Source of the DNA: Bradyrhizobium sp. dw_411
GTDB taxonomy: Bacteria; Pseudomonadota; Alphaproteobacteria; Rhizobiales; Xanthobacteraceae
Length of the DNA: 64,000 bases
Assembly (NCBI RefSeq): GCF_018449695.1
Contig: NZ_JAAVUY010000005.1
Span: 62,001 to 126,000, forward strand
Direction of reading: 5' to 3'
Part shown: piece after piece, positions 23,693 through 32,866 of the stretch
Layout of the letters: each line of letters begins with the position of its first letter
How positions within the stretch are numbered: position 1 is the stretch's first letter
The notes under the pieces: generated by a model
What the model was told of the DNA's origin: nothing
Database searches by the model: none
Seen by the model: only the letters and a program-made list of their open reading frames with translations
Position numbers and translations under genes: made by a program

Positions 23693-24115
23693 TTAGATCA
23701 ACAGCATGATCCGGAGCGCGAAATAGAGCCACATCGCCAGCAGCACCAATACGCCCGCGAACCACGCCAGCGAGCGCTGGTTGAGATCGTTGGAGGTCAC
23801 AAAAATCCCGGCATGGATAAAGCGCGTCACCACGAACACCCAGGACAATAGCACGATGATCAAATCGGCATGCCGCAACGGCAGCGCGATGGCGATCAGA
23901 ATGTAAAACAAAACAGGCAGTTCGAACTGGTTCCTGAAGCAATTGCCGATCTGCATGGCGCGGGTTGGCCAGTTCGGCTGCCCCATCACGATATCCCTGA
24001 CCTTGGTTTGGCCACCGACCAGCGCGCTGCGGCGGGCGCCGGCCATGCCCAACAGCAACGCAAAGGTGAGCCCGATCAGGACGAAGACCGGCAGCAGAAC
24101 CATTGGAACCGACAT
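23693..24115 (-). CDS. MAPEG family membrane protein
   Basis: The 140-residue protein has four hydrophobic segments (starting VLLPVFVLIGLTFALLLGMA) and the MAPEG-type pattern NCFRNQFELPVLFYILIA, with Arg, Asn and Glu in the second helix region. MAPEG proteins are small glutathione-related membrane enzymes. The ATG at 24115 has GGGGAG upstream and matches the family start; an open frame 29 codons longer has no support. It lies 43 bases upstream of the rsmB-like gene and may be co-transcribed with it. Confidence 0.85.
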   Translation of the reverse strand: MSVPMVLLPVFVLIGLTFALLLGMAGARRSALVGGQTKVRDIVMGQPNWPTRAMQIGNCFRNQFELPVLFYILIAIALPLRHADLIIVLLSWVFVVTRFIHAGIFVTSNDLNQRSLAWFAGVLVLLAMWLYFALRIMLLI

Positions 24116-24336
24116 CGAAATCTCCCCGGATTGAGCGCGAACCCCCGCTATAGCGACCGCGCCCTCATGTGACAATAAAACAGCCCGTTTCCGCGTCCTC
24201 ATTCCGCAAAACCGGTAACCACTTTTGCGGAATACGCACTGCCCGTTGAACCCTGATCACCGCTGCGGTGACCAACTCGCAGCGGTTTCAGCCATTTCGG
24301 GCTCGAACCGGTCCAGACGTTCACAAGCTGCCTGCA

Positions 24337-25041
24337 ATGAACCTTCCATCATCTCCCGTCCTGAAAGGCGCAGCCGAAATCGCCGGTCTGCCCGGCGCGT
24401 CCATGAGTTCGCTGCTGCGGACGGTCGCCGACAGCCTCGGGCTGTTCCCGGACGACAGTTCATTCGGCCTCTTGATGTCGGGTCTCGCCGGCGTCGCGGC
24501 GGCGCTCTCGGTCGCGATCCTTTTGACGGTGTATTTCCGGACCGGCTATCGGAGCCTGCGCGATATCGTCCGGCATGGCCTCGCCGCCGCGCTGGCGCTC
24601 GGGCTTCTGGCCTTTGTTGTCTATGACATGCGGCATGCCGCGCTGGCCTATCTCGGCATCAACCCGACAAAGCCTGCGGTCGAGTTTGAAATCCGGCTGC
24701 CGAAGGCCGCCGCAACCACGCTCGCCGACAGCCAGATTGAGCTGCATACCGACAGGAACCAGGAACTGGCGCAGATCCAGGGCGCGATGGCCGACGGAGA
24801 CGGCCGCAGCGTGCTGAAGGGATCGGTCGCGCTGGAATATCGCACTACCGACCGCATCGTGATCCTGGATGTGCCCGGCCAGGTTCAGTGCCAGTTCAAG
24901 CTGCGGCTGGCGGCCGACCCCAGCCACTCCGACGAATTCGGGCCATGGCATCTGGCCGATCGCGTCGCCCTGCCCGGTAAAGGCGAAGAGAGCCGCACCG
25001 AGCAGAACGACGCCTTTGCGATCCGATACCGCGTGCTCTGA
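24337..25041 (+). CDS. Hypothetical membrane protein, 234 aa
   Basis: I do not recognise this protein. It has two predicted membrane helices (about residues 45-66 and 78-97), followed by a soluble, strand-rich C-terminal domain (about 105-234) beginning VEFEIRLPKAAATTLADSQI and ending in a basic strand, probably on the periplasmic side. A GTG at 24268 would add 23 residues; the ATG at 24337 is my choice but neither has a strong ribosome binding site. It stands alone, with a 14-bp hairpin just downstream. Confidence 0.65.
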   Translation: MNLPSSPVLKGAAEIAGLPGASMSSLLRTVADSLGLFPDDSSFGLLMSGLAGVAAALSVAILLTVYFRTGYRSLRDIVRHGLAAALALGLLAFVVYDMRHAALAYLGINPTKPAVEFEIRLPKAAATTLADSQIELHTDRNQELAQIQGAMADGDGRSVLKGSVALEYRTTDRIVILDVPGQVQCQFKLRLAADPSHSDEFGPWHLADRVALPGKGEESRTEQNDAFAIRYRVL

Positions 25042-25098
25042 GCATCCCCCAAGGTTGCCATCATGTTTCAGACCGGGCCTCGCTTCGGCGAGCCCGAT

Positions 25099-25138
25099 GA
25101 GAGGCTGCAGCGAGAGGTCCAGCACGCTGCAGCCTCTC
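25099..25138 (+). terminator. Hairpin downstream of the 24337 gene
   Basis: A perfect 14-bp inverted repeat (GAGAGGCTGCAGCG / CGCTGCAGCCTCTC) with a 12-base loop lies 58 bases after the stop codon. No T tract follows, so termination is likely but unproven. Confidence 0.55.
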
Positions 25139-25233
25139 GAGCCCATTGCGGCATCAGGAAAACCCGGCTCAGCCGCACCATTTCACGATTTCGACTTGCG
25201 CCGAATGTATGATCGTGTGGGGAGGAATTGCGC

Positions 25234-26067
25234 ATGTCCGAATTTCGCCTGACCCAGATTTCAGACACCCATCTGGCCCGCCGCCTGCCGACATTGACCG
25301 CCAACTTCGACCGGGTGCGCCAATATATCGACGCGAAGCGGCCCGATCTTGTCATCAATTCCGGCGACCTCGCCTTTGACGGGCCAACCAGCCGCGCCGA
25401 TCTCGAATTCGCCAAAACGCTGCACGACGCACTTGCGGTTCCCTGCCGCTATCTGCCCGGCAATCACGACATCGGCGATAATCCGACGGCGGTGGGCGCG
25501 GTACCGTCGCAACCGGCCACCGAAACGCACCGCCAGACTTTTCTGGATATTTTCGGCGAAGACCGCTGGAGTTTCGATGCGGCCGGCTGGCGTTTTATCG
25601 GCCTCAATTCGCTGATCATGAACACGGGTCTCGCCAGCGAGACCGAGCAATTCGACTGGCTCGCGTCGCAGCTCGCGCACGCCAGCGGCAAACCGGTGGC
25701 GCTGTTCCTGCATAAGCCGCTTTATCTGAATGCGCCCGACGATCCGGAGCTTGTGGCGACATCGTTCCGCTATGTTCCGATGCAGGCACGGACCCAACTC
25801 GTGGAAATGCTGCGCACGGCCGATCTCCGGCTGATCGCCAGCGGCCATGTTCATCAGCGCCGGGATTTTACGTATGCACACATCCGCCACGTCTGGTCGC
25901 CTTCGGCGGGTTTTGTCATTTCGGATGCAAGACAGGAAGTGATCGGGATCAAAGAGACCGGACTGGTGGAGTATCGTTTCCAGCCCGACAGTTTTGAAGT
26001 CCGTCACGTCAGAGCTCCCGGCCAGATCGATATCGATCTGGATTCGCTGCTGAAGCCTGGCCGGTAG
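25234..26067 (+). CDS. Metallophosphoesterase, CpdA-like (3',5'-cyclic-nucleotide phosphodiesterase family)
   Basis: The 277-residue protein has all calcineurin-like metal-binding motifs: ISDTHL near residue 9, SGDLAFDG near 46, GNHD near 77, LHKPLYL near 163 and GHVHQRR near 210. This spacing matches class III cyclic-nucleotide phosphodiesterases such as CpdA, which hydrolyse cAMP in the cytosol, though related enzymes act on other phosphodiesters. ATG at 25234 follows GGAGGA at seven bases. It is a single gene. A protein with a cyclic-nucleotide-binding domain is encoded at 60765, but any link is inference. Confidence 0.85.
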   Translation: MSEFRLTQISDTHLARRLPTLTANFDRVRQYIDAKRPDLVINSGDLAFDGPTSRADLEFAKTLHDALAVPCRYLPGNHDIGDNPTAVGAVPSQPATETHRQTFLDIFGEDRWSFDAAGWRFIGLNSLIMNTGLASETEQFDWLASQLAHASGKPVALFLHKPLYLNAPDDPELVATSFRYVPMQARTQLVEMLRTADLRLIASGHVHQRRDFTYAHIRHVWSPSAGFVISDARQEVIGIKETGLVEYRFQPDSFEVRHVRAPGQIDIDLDSLLKPGR

Positions 26068-26202
26068 TACCGTCTCAGGCTTGATCTCTCTATTGGCATC
26101 TCTCTTGGCGTCTTCCCCGCGATTCAACTAGGCTCTCCGCGGCGGTCAGCACCGCCGATGAAAAGAGGTACTGAATGGTACCCAACAAGCGGGAGTGAAC
26201 TT

Positions 26203-27003
26203 ATGCGCCTGAAAGATCGCGTCGCCATCGTCGTTGGTGCCGGCCAAAGCCCCGGCGAAGGCATCGGCAACGGCCGCGCCACCGCCCTCACCTTCGCGCG
26301 CGAAGGCGCCAACGTGCTATGCGTGGATCACAATCTTGCATCGGCACAGGAGACCGTGGACCTGATCAGCGCCAAAGGCGGCGCGGCGGTCGCGTTCAAA
26401 GCCGACGTTACCCGGGAGGCCGAGCTCAAGGCGATGGTCGCCGACGCGCACGCGCGCTGGGGCCGCGTTGATATCCTGCACAACAATGTCGGCGTCAGTC
26501 TCGCAGGCGGCGATGCGCAGTTGCTGGATATCACCGAAGAAGCGCTTGATCGTTGTGTCGCGGTCAACCTCAAGAGCTGCATGTTCGCCAGCCGGCATGT
26601 AATCCCGATCATGCGCCGGCAGATGAGCGGCGCGATCATCAATATCTCCTCGATGGCCGCGATCACCACCTATCCCTATGTCGCCTACAAGGCCACTAAA
26701 GCGGCGATGATCGCCTTCACGGAACAACTGGCTTACGAAAATGCGGAATACGGTATCCGCGCCAATGTGATCCTGCCTGGACTGATGAACACGCCGATGG
26801 CGGTCGATACCCGCGCCCGCGCCTTCAAGAAAAGCCGCGCCGAGGTCGAAGCCGATCGCGATGCGAAGGTGCCGCTGCGCCGGAAAATGGGCACCGGCTG
26901 GGACGTCGCCAACGCCGCGCTGTTTCTAGCGTCGGATGAAGCGAGTTTTGTTACCGGCGTGACGCTGCCGGTGGACGGCGGCGCGAGCGTGCGGCGGGGG
27001 TAA
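26203..27003 (+). CDS. SDR family oxidoreductase
   Basis: A 266-residue short-chain dehydrogenase with an insert-containing cofactor motif (VGAGQSPGEGIGNGRA), HNNVGVSLAGGD, the catalytic Ser in NISSMAAIT, YVAYKATKAA as the Tyr-x-x-x-Lys motif and a C-terminal FVTGVTLPVDGG. Proteins of this type include glucose/ribitol-type dehydrogenases, but the substrate is unknown. The ATG at 26203 is preceded by GGGAG; an upstream ATG at 26158 would add 15 residues. No operon partner is seen, and a half repeat follows. Confidence 0.88.
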   Translation: MRLKDRVAIVVGAGQSPGEGIGNGRATALTFAREGANVLCVDHNLASAQETVDLISAKGGAAVAFKADVTREAELKAMVADAHARWGRVDILHNNVGVSLAGGDAQLLDITEEALDRCVAVNLKSCMFASRHVIPIMRRQMSGAIINISSMAAITTYPYVAYKATKAAMIAFTEQLAYENAEYGIRANVILPGLMNTPMAVDTRARAFKKSRAEVEADRDAKVPLRRKMGTGWDVANAALFLASDEASFVTGVTLPVDGGASVRRG

Positions 27004-27017
27004 TCAAAGCGTTTTCG

Positions 27018-27061
27018 AGCCAACGGGTCGCGCGAATGCGCGCCCGATGACAGGCTCCGTG
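27018..27061. repeat. Partial copy of the 'ccaacgggtcg' dispersed repeat
   Basis: AGCCAACGGGTCGCGCGAAT and GCGCGCCCGATGACAGGCTC match the left part of the 10705-10820 repeat; the right, hairpin-bearing part is absent. It lies between convergent genes. Confidence 0.65.
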
Positions 27062-27103
27062 GGTACCGGTTCGCGTACAGAAAACGCGGCAAACAAAAGC
27101 GCT

Positions 27104-28504
27104 TTAAGCCGCCCGTGGCGGCCCGACGGCCAAACGCAGGACGCTCATCACGCTGCCGAGCGCGGCAAAGCCGGCGCCGAGCGCCAGCGCCACGGTGGCC
27201 CCATCATGGCCGGCGAGCGTGAAGCACAACGCGGCCAGCGCCGCGCCGGTGGTTTGCCCGGTCAGGCGCGCGGTCGCGACGATGCCGCTAGCACTGCCGC
27301 TGCGGTCCGGCGGCGCGCTCGACATCAGCGTGCGCAGGTTCGGTGTCTGAAAGAAGCCGAAACCGCATCCGCACAGCGCCATCCGCCAGACGATATTGAT
27401 AACGCTTGGCGAGGGAGGGAGCGTCGCCAGCAGCACCATCCCCACGCACAGCAGCGCCAATCCGAGGCTGCCGAGAATTCCGGCGGGATAGCGGTCGGAC
27501 AGCCGCCCGCCGATCGGCGCCATGATGGCGACCACCAGCGGCCACGGCGTCATGAAGAAACCGGTCTCGACCTGGGTCCGCAGCAGCACGTCCTCGAAAT
27601 AAAACGGCAACGACACGAACGCCAGTCCCTGAACGGAGAACGAGCAGACGGAGGTCGCGGCGGAAAGCGCAAACAACGGACGGCGAAACAGATCGATCGG
27701 CAGCATCGGCGCCGGATGATCCGCCTGCCGTCGCATCAACAGCGCCCCCAGCACGATCGCACCGGCAAGCTCAGCCGCCACCAGACCCAGGGATGAACGA
27801 TGCGCGGCGCTGCCGATACCGATGATGAAAAGGCTGAGACAGCCCGAGGCCAAGACGGCGCCGAGAAAATCAAAGGCATGCTCGGCGCGCGGCGGACGCG
27901 GCAAGGTTTTCAGGCCGATAAAAATTGCGATCAGGCCGAAGGGAATATTCACTGCGAACAGCCAGGGCCATGTCCCGATCGACAAAATCCCTGAAGCAAT
28001 CGTCGGTCCGAGTGTCATCGCCGTCCCAACGACCATTGCGTTTTGACCGAAGCCACGGCCGAGGATGCGAACGGGATAGACGAAACGGATCAACGCCGAA
28101 TTCACCGCCATGATCCCGCTCGCGCCCAGTCCCTGCAGCGCCCGCGCAACCAGCAGGCTTTCCAGTGACCACGCGCAGGCGCATCCCAGCGACGCCAGCG
28201 TGAACAGCACGAGACCGCCGATATAGATACGCTCATGGCCAATGATTTCGCCGAGTGCGCCGAGCGGCAGCAATGTCGCGACCAGCGCGATCTGATAGAC
28301 GTTGACCACCCAGACCGCGTCGGCTGGGCTAACATGGAGATTAGCAGCTATGGCGGGCAAGGCGACATTGGCGATCGCGGTATCCAGCGAGGCCATCGCG
28401 ACCGCCACGAAGATCGCAGCCACGGCCCATTGCCGCCGCTCCGGGGGCAACCCGTCCATCACGGGCGGTGATGCCTGCTTCACCGCCGTTGCCTCCACTG
28501 ACAT
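27104..28504 (-). CDS. MFS transporter, DHA2 (drug:H+ antiporter) type
   Basis: The 466-residue inner-membrane protein shows about 14 hydrophobic segments and EmrB/QacA hallmarks: LDTAIANVALPAIAANL in helix 1, VARALQGLGASGIMAVNSAL (motif B region) and GPTIASGIL (antiporter motif C) near residue 155. Such proteins export drugs or metabolites using the proton gradient. No adjacent membrane-fusion protein gene is present, so it probably acts as a single-component exporter. GAGGA lies very close to the ATG. Substrate unknown. Confidence 0.9.
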   Translation of the reverse strand: MSVEATAVKQASPPVMDGLPPERRQWAVAAIFVAVAMASLDTAIANVALPAIAANLHVSPADAVWVVNVYQIALVATLLPLGALGEIIGHERIYIGGLVLFTLASLGCACAWSLESLLVARALQGLGASGIMAVNSALIRFVYPVRILGRGFGQNAMVVGTAMTLGPTIASGILSIGTWPWLFAVNIPFGLIAIFIGLKTLPRPPRAEHAFDFLGAVLASGCLSLFIIGIGSAAHRSSLGLVAAELAGAIVLGALLMRRQADHPAPMLPIDLFRRPLFALSAATSVCSFSVQGLAFVSLPFYFEDVLLRTQVETGFFMTPWPLVVAIMAPIGGRLSDRYPAGILGSLGLALLCVGMVLLATLPPSPSVINIVWRMALCGCGFGFFQTPNLRTLMSSAPPDRSGSASGIVATARLTGQTTGAALAALCFTLAGHDGATVALALGAGFAALGSVMSVLRLAVGPPRAA

Positions 28505-28627
28505 TCCTCAAAACTCTCCGGATCGCCGACGCCAGCCGCCGTCAACGGGGATGTACTATGGATGGGCAGCCGTCCACAGTCACCCTGTTGCATGATGCGT
28601 ATGCGAAGCGACGAGGATTGAACCCGT

Positions 28628-29653
28628 TCAGCCTACGTCCGGGCCGACGCGCACGAGTTGCTTGCCGAAATTAGCGCCCTTCAGAAGCCCCATGAACGCT
28701 GCCGGCGCGCTGTCGAGCCCCTCGGTGACGCATTCACGATGCTTGATCTTGCCCTCGCGTACCCACTCCGACATGTCCTGCAGGAAATCCGCATGGCGTG
28801 CGGCGAAATCGCTGACGATAAAGCCCCGGATGGTCAAACGTTTGGTCAGCACCGAGCGCATCATCGTTGCAGCCCATTTCGGCGTGGTGGCTTCCGTATC
28901 GTTGTAATGCGCGATCAAGCCACACACCGGCACGCGCGCAAACGCATTGAGCAGCGGAAACACTGCCTCGAACACCGCACCGCCGACATTCTCGAAATAG
29001 ACGTCGATGCCATCAGGGCAGGCTTCCCTCAGCTTCGCGGCCAAATCTGGATCGCGATGATCGAGGCAGTCGTCAAAGCCAAGCTCCCGCTTGACGTAGT
29101 CGCATTTGTCCGGACCACCGGCGATGCCGATGGCGCGCGCGCCCTTGATCCGCGCAATCTGGCCGACCGCCGAGCCGACCGCGCCGGAGGCCGCAGCCAC
29201 GACGACAGTTTCACCGGCTTGCGGCTTGCCGATATCGAGCAGCCCGGTGTAGGCGGTCATGCCGGGCATGCCGAGCACACCCACCGCGGTCGAGATCGGA
29301 CCGAGTTTCGGATCGACCTTGCGCAGATCCTTGCCGTTGGACAGCGCATGCGTTTGCCAGCCCGCGCGTGACACCACGATGTCGCCTTTCGCAAAGCCCG
29401 GATTGTTCGAGGCGATTATCTCGCCCACCGTGCCGCCCTCCATCACCCCACCGATCGGCACCGGCGTCGCATAGGACGGCGCATCGCTCATCCGCCCGCG
29501 CATATAGGGATCGAGCGACAGCCAGATCGTGCGCAGCAGGACTTGGCCCTCGCCGGGCAACGGCGGCGCATATTCCTCGATGCGGAAATCGGACGCCTTG
29601 GGCTCGCCAATGGGGCGAGAGACCAGAACGACGCGCTTTGCGGATTGGGACAT
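28628..29653 (-). CDS. NADP-dependent MDR oxidoreductase (curA / leukotriene B4 dehydrogenase type)
   Basis: The 341-residue protein is a zinc-independent medium-chain reductase of the prostaglandin/enone reductase type: IWLSLDPYMRGRM near residue 45, GMPGMTAYTGLLDIG near 130, the cofactor motif VVVAAASGAVGSAVGQIA near 150, and YFENVGG near 240. These enzymes reduce the C=C bond of alpha,beta-unsaturated carbonyls with NADPH. Start 29653 is chosen from the family start MSQSAKRVVLVSRP with GGAG upstream; the frame extends to 29752 only because it reads through a dispersed repeat. It stands alone. Confidence 0.92.
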   Translation of the reverse strand: MSQSAKRVVLVSRPIGEPKASDFRIEEYAPPLPGEGQVLLRTIWLSLDPYMRGRMSDAPSYATPVPIGGVMEGGTVGEIIASNNPGFAKGDIVVSRAGWQTHALSNGKDLRKVDPKLGPISTAVGVLGMPGMTAYTGLLDIGKPQAGETVVVAAASGAVGSAVGQIARIKGARAIGIAGGPDKCDYVKRELGFDDCLDHRDPDLAAKLREACPDGIDVYFENVGGAVFEAVFPLLNAFARVPVCGLIAHYNDTEATTPKWAATMMRSVLTKRLTIRGFIVSDFAARHADFLQDMSEWVREGKIKHRECVTEGLDSAPAAFMGLLKGANFGKQLVRVGPDVG

Positions 29654-29673
29654 GAGGTTTGCTCCGTTTTCCT

Positions 29674-29757
29674 CGTCATTGCGAGGAGCGAAGCGATGAA
29701 GCAATCCATCGTTGTGAAGGAAGGAAGTTGGATTGCTTCGCTGCGCTCGCAATGACG
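29674..29757. repeat. Dispersed palindromic repeat, 'cgtcattgcgaggagcg' family
   Basis: Left arm CGTCATTGCGAGGAGCGAAG with GAAGCAATCCATC; right arm TTGGATTGCTTCGCTGCGCT followed by CGCAATGACG. Further copies lie at 34349, 43618 and 51567, and a left half at 42399. It can form a long hairpin. Confidence 0.85.
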
Positions 29758-29767
29758 ACCGTGAACC

Positions 29768-30391
29768 CTACGCCGTGATCTTCGCCAGCGCAGCGTCGAA
29801 CGACGCTGCCGCGCTCGGCAGGTCCTTGAACGCCAATCCGCCATCGGCGGATTGCTTTTGCGCTGCGGTGGCGGTCGGGCGAATTTCGGCGACGGGTTTT
29901 CCGCCGTCGAGCATCGCCAGCGGCGCGATCACCTGGAATTCATGGGCCTCGATCGGCTGGTCCTTCAGGAGAAAGACGCTGAGCGAAACGATGTCTTTGC
30001 CGCGCCGGTAGGAGATGTAGCGATCGACCGCGACCGACCCGTCGCGCTGCATGCCGCCGAGCTTGGCGTAGCCCTTGGCATCCAGCAGCTTGTGGGCCTT
30101 GAAACCCTTCACGCCCACTGAGTTCGCTTTCGCGGTCTCTTCCGACAAATCATACTTCGCGGCCATTTCCTTGCCGACTTCGGCGAGTTGCCCGGACACG
30201 TCGTGTTCGAATTCCTTCAGCTCCGTGCGCGGCTTTGAGGCCTTGCGCGGCTTGGCGGCATCGCGCTTTTCCATCTCGGCCTTGCACTGCGCGATCACGC
30301 CCTCGACGGATTTCCGCTCCGCGTTGACCAGCAGGTTTTTCAGATCCTGATCCGAAAGCGCCGCAATCCTGTCGTCCGACCAATCGACCAT
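29768..30391 (-). CDS. Conserved hypothetical protein, 207 aa
   Basis: No function is recognised. The protein is cytosolic by appearance: an acidic N-terminal helical part (MVDWSDDRIAALSDQDLKNL, residues 1-60, Lys/Arg-rich at 45-60), then a mixed domain with YISYRRGKDIVSLSVFLLKD near 130-150 and a C-terminal Ala-rich tail. The ATG at 30391 is preferred to an in-frame TTG at 30400. It lies between guaB and an MDR reductase on the same strand, separated from guaB by a terminator-like hairpin, so it probably has its own promoter. Confidence 0.7.
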   Translation of the reverse strand: MVDWSDDRIAALSDQDLKNLLVNAERKSVEGVIAQCKAEMEKRDAAKPRKASKPRTELKEFEHDVSGQLAEVGKEMAAKYDLSEETAKANSVGVKGFKAHKLLDAKGYAKLGGMQRDGSVAVDRYISYRRGKDIVSLSVFLLKDQPIEAHEFQVIAPLAMLDGGKPVAEIRPTATAAQKQSADGGLAFKDLPSAAASFDAALAKITA

Positions 30392-30511
30392 GATGACCAA
30401 CTTCTTTTCTAAAAGTGATGAGATGAATCTTGCAAAAACGGCTGCACGCGCGCGCGCAAAACCTAAGGCGACGCGGCAGCGCCGAACAGGACACTACCGC
30501 GTTTCCCCTGA

Positions 30512-30539
30512 CCTGTGGGGCTCAATTTGAGCCCGCAGG
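30512..30539 (-). terminator. Terminator-like hairpin after guaB
   Basis: CCTG and CAGG flank an 8-bp perfect stem (GGGCTCAA / TTGAGCCC, one-base loop) directly adjoining the guaB stop codon at 30541. A T tract is lacking. Confidence 0.55.
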
Positions 30540-30540
30540 C

Positions 30541-32049
<1,509 letters not shown>

Positions 32050-32246
32050 TCAGCGGCACATTCGCCGCGATAAGACCTCGGGATGAGCGGATACGCCGGC
32101 GGCGCCATTGGCGTCACCGTCGAATCAGAGCCCATCGGTAGGGTTGGCGGTGGTCGATAGCACGCCACCATGACGAATCAAAGGGGCCGCAGCCCCGAAT
32201 CTCGCTTCACTGCGGATAACGTCATGGGAAGCATATTTAGGAGCCG

Positions 32247-32268
32247 AGGGGGTGGTTCGCCACCCCCT
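32247..32268 (-). terminator. UUCG-loop hairpin between a small secreted-protein gene and guaB
   Basis: A perfect 9-bp stem (AGGGGGTGG / CCACCCCCT) closes a TTCG tetraloop, an exceptionally stable RNA hairpin. It lies 45 bases after the stop of the small gene at 32313 and about 210 bases before the guaB start, so it can terminate the former; without a T tract it could also act in the guaB leader. Confidence 0.5.
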
Positions 32269-32312
32269 GAGGATCGCGGGCGCGGCGCTGCCGCAGTCCC
32301 GCAGATGTAAGC

Positions 32313-32564
32313 TTAGTTCGGTCCCTGAGCGGTCCGCACATTCGGCCCTGTGGGCGTAATGCAGCGCCGGGCGGCTTCAATCTCGCCCTCGGTCGCGCCC
32401 TTGCTGCGCGCCCACGCCTCAGCGGCCGACGCGCTGTACTTGGCGACATAATAACGAACGACGGAGCATGAAGCCCGATGAAAAATGCCGCCGGACTCAC
32501 CGGCAGATGCCTCCGGAGAAAATCCAAAAACCAGCGCGACAGCAAAAAGCCAACGTAATCCCAT
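32313..32564 (-). CDS. Small secreted protein, 83 aa
   Basis: A clear signal peptide (residues 1-21, ending SPEASA) is followed by a 62-residue mature domain with two cysteines (SCSVVRYYVAKYSASAAEAW and AARRCI), likely disulfide-linked, and a short polar tail. The domain looks like a compact helical module, and I recall similar proteins in Bradyrhizobium, but no function is known to me. It is a single gene on the minus strand upstream of guaB, separated by a stable hairpin. Confidence 0.7.
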   Translation of the reverse strand: MGLRWLFAVALVFGFSPEASAGESGGIFHRASCSVVRYYVAKYSASAAEAWARSKGATEGEIEAARRCITPTGPNVRTAQGPN

Positions 32565-32866
32565 TCCGGGTTGTTCCTTCCTAGAATTGATGGGGTAGCC
32601 TAACGGCTATGGCCGCGTGGTCTCACAGCGACGTGAGTGAGGCAACCTCATCTCAAGCGGAGGAGCCATGCATGCCGCGGTCCGTTAAGGTTGTTGCGTA
32701 ACCAAAAGCGAATTGTGATGCGAATGGGGCAAGCATCATCTCGCAAAGCATTGAAATCGTTTGTCGCGCACTTTTTGGCCATTTTTCACGGTTCCGCAAT
32801 GGCCTATGCGCATTGGGAATGTTACAGCGCAACCGCCGAATATTTTCCCCTCATTTCCGAATCCTG
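32565..32866. other. Gap before the MFS gene, with possible leader frame
   Basis: The region separates two divergent genes. An ATG-started frame at 32718 (49 codons) ends in a TGA at 32865-32867 whose last base is the first base of the ATG of the next gene. It has no strong ribosome binding site and no recognisable sequence, so I treat it as a possible leader peptide only. Bases 32755-32800 are relatively AT-rich. Confidence 0.3.
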
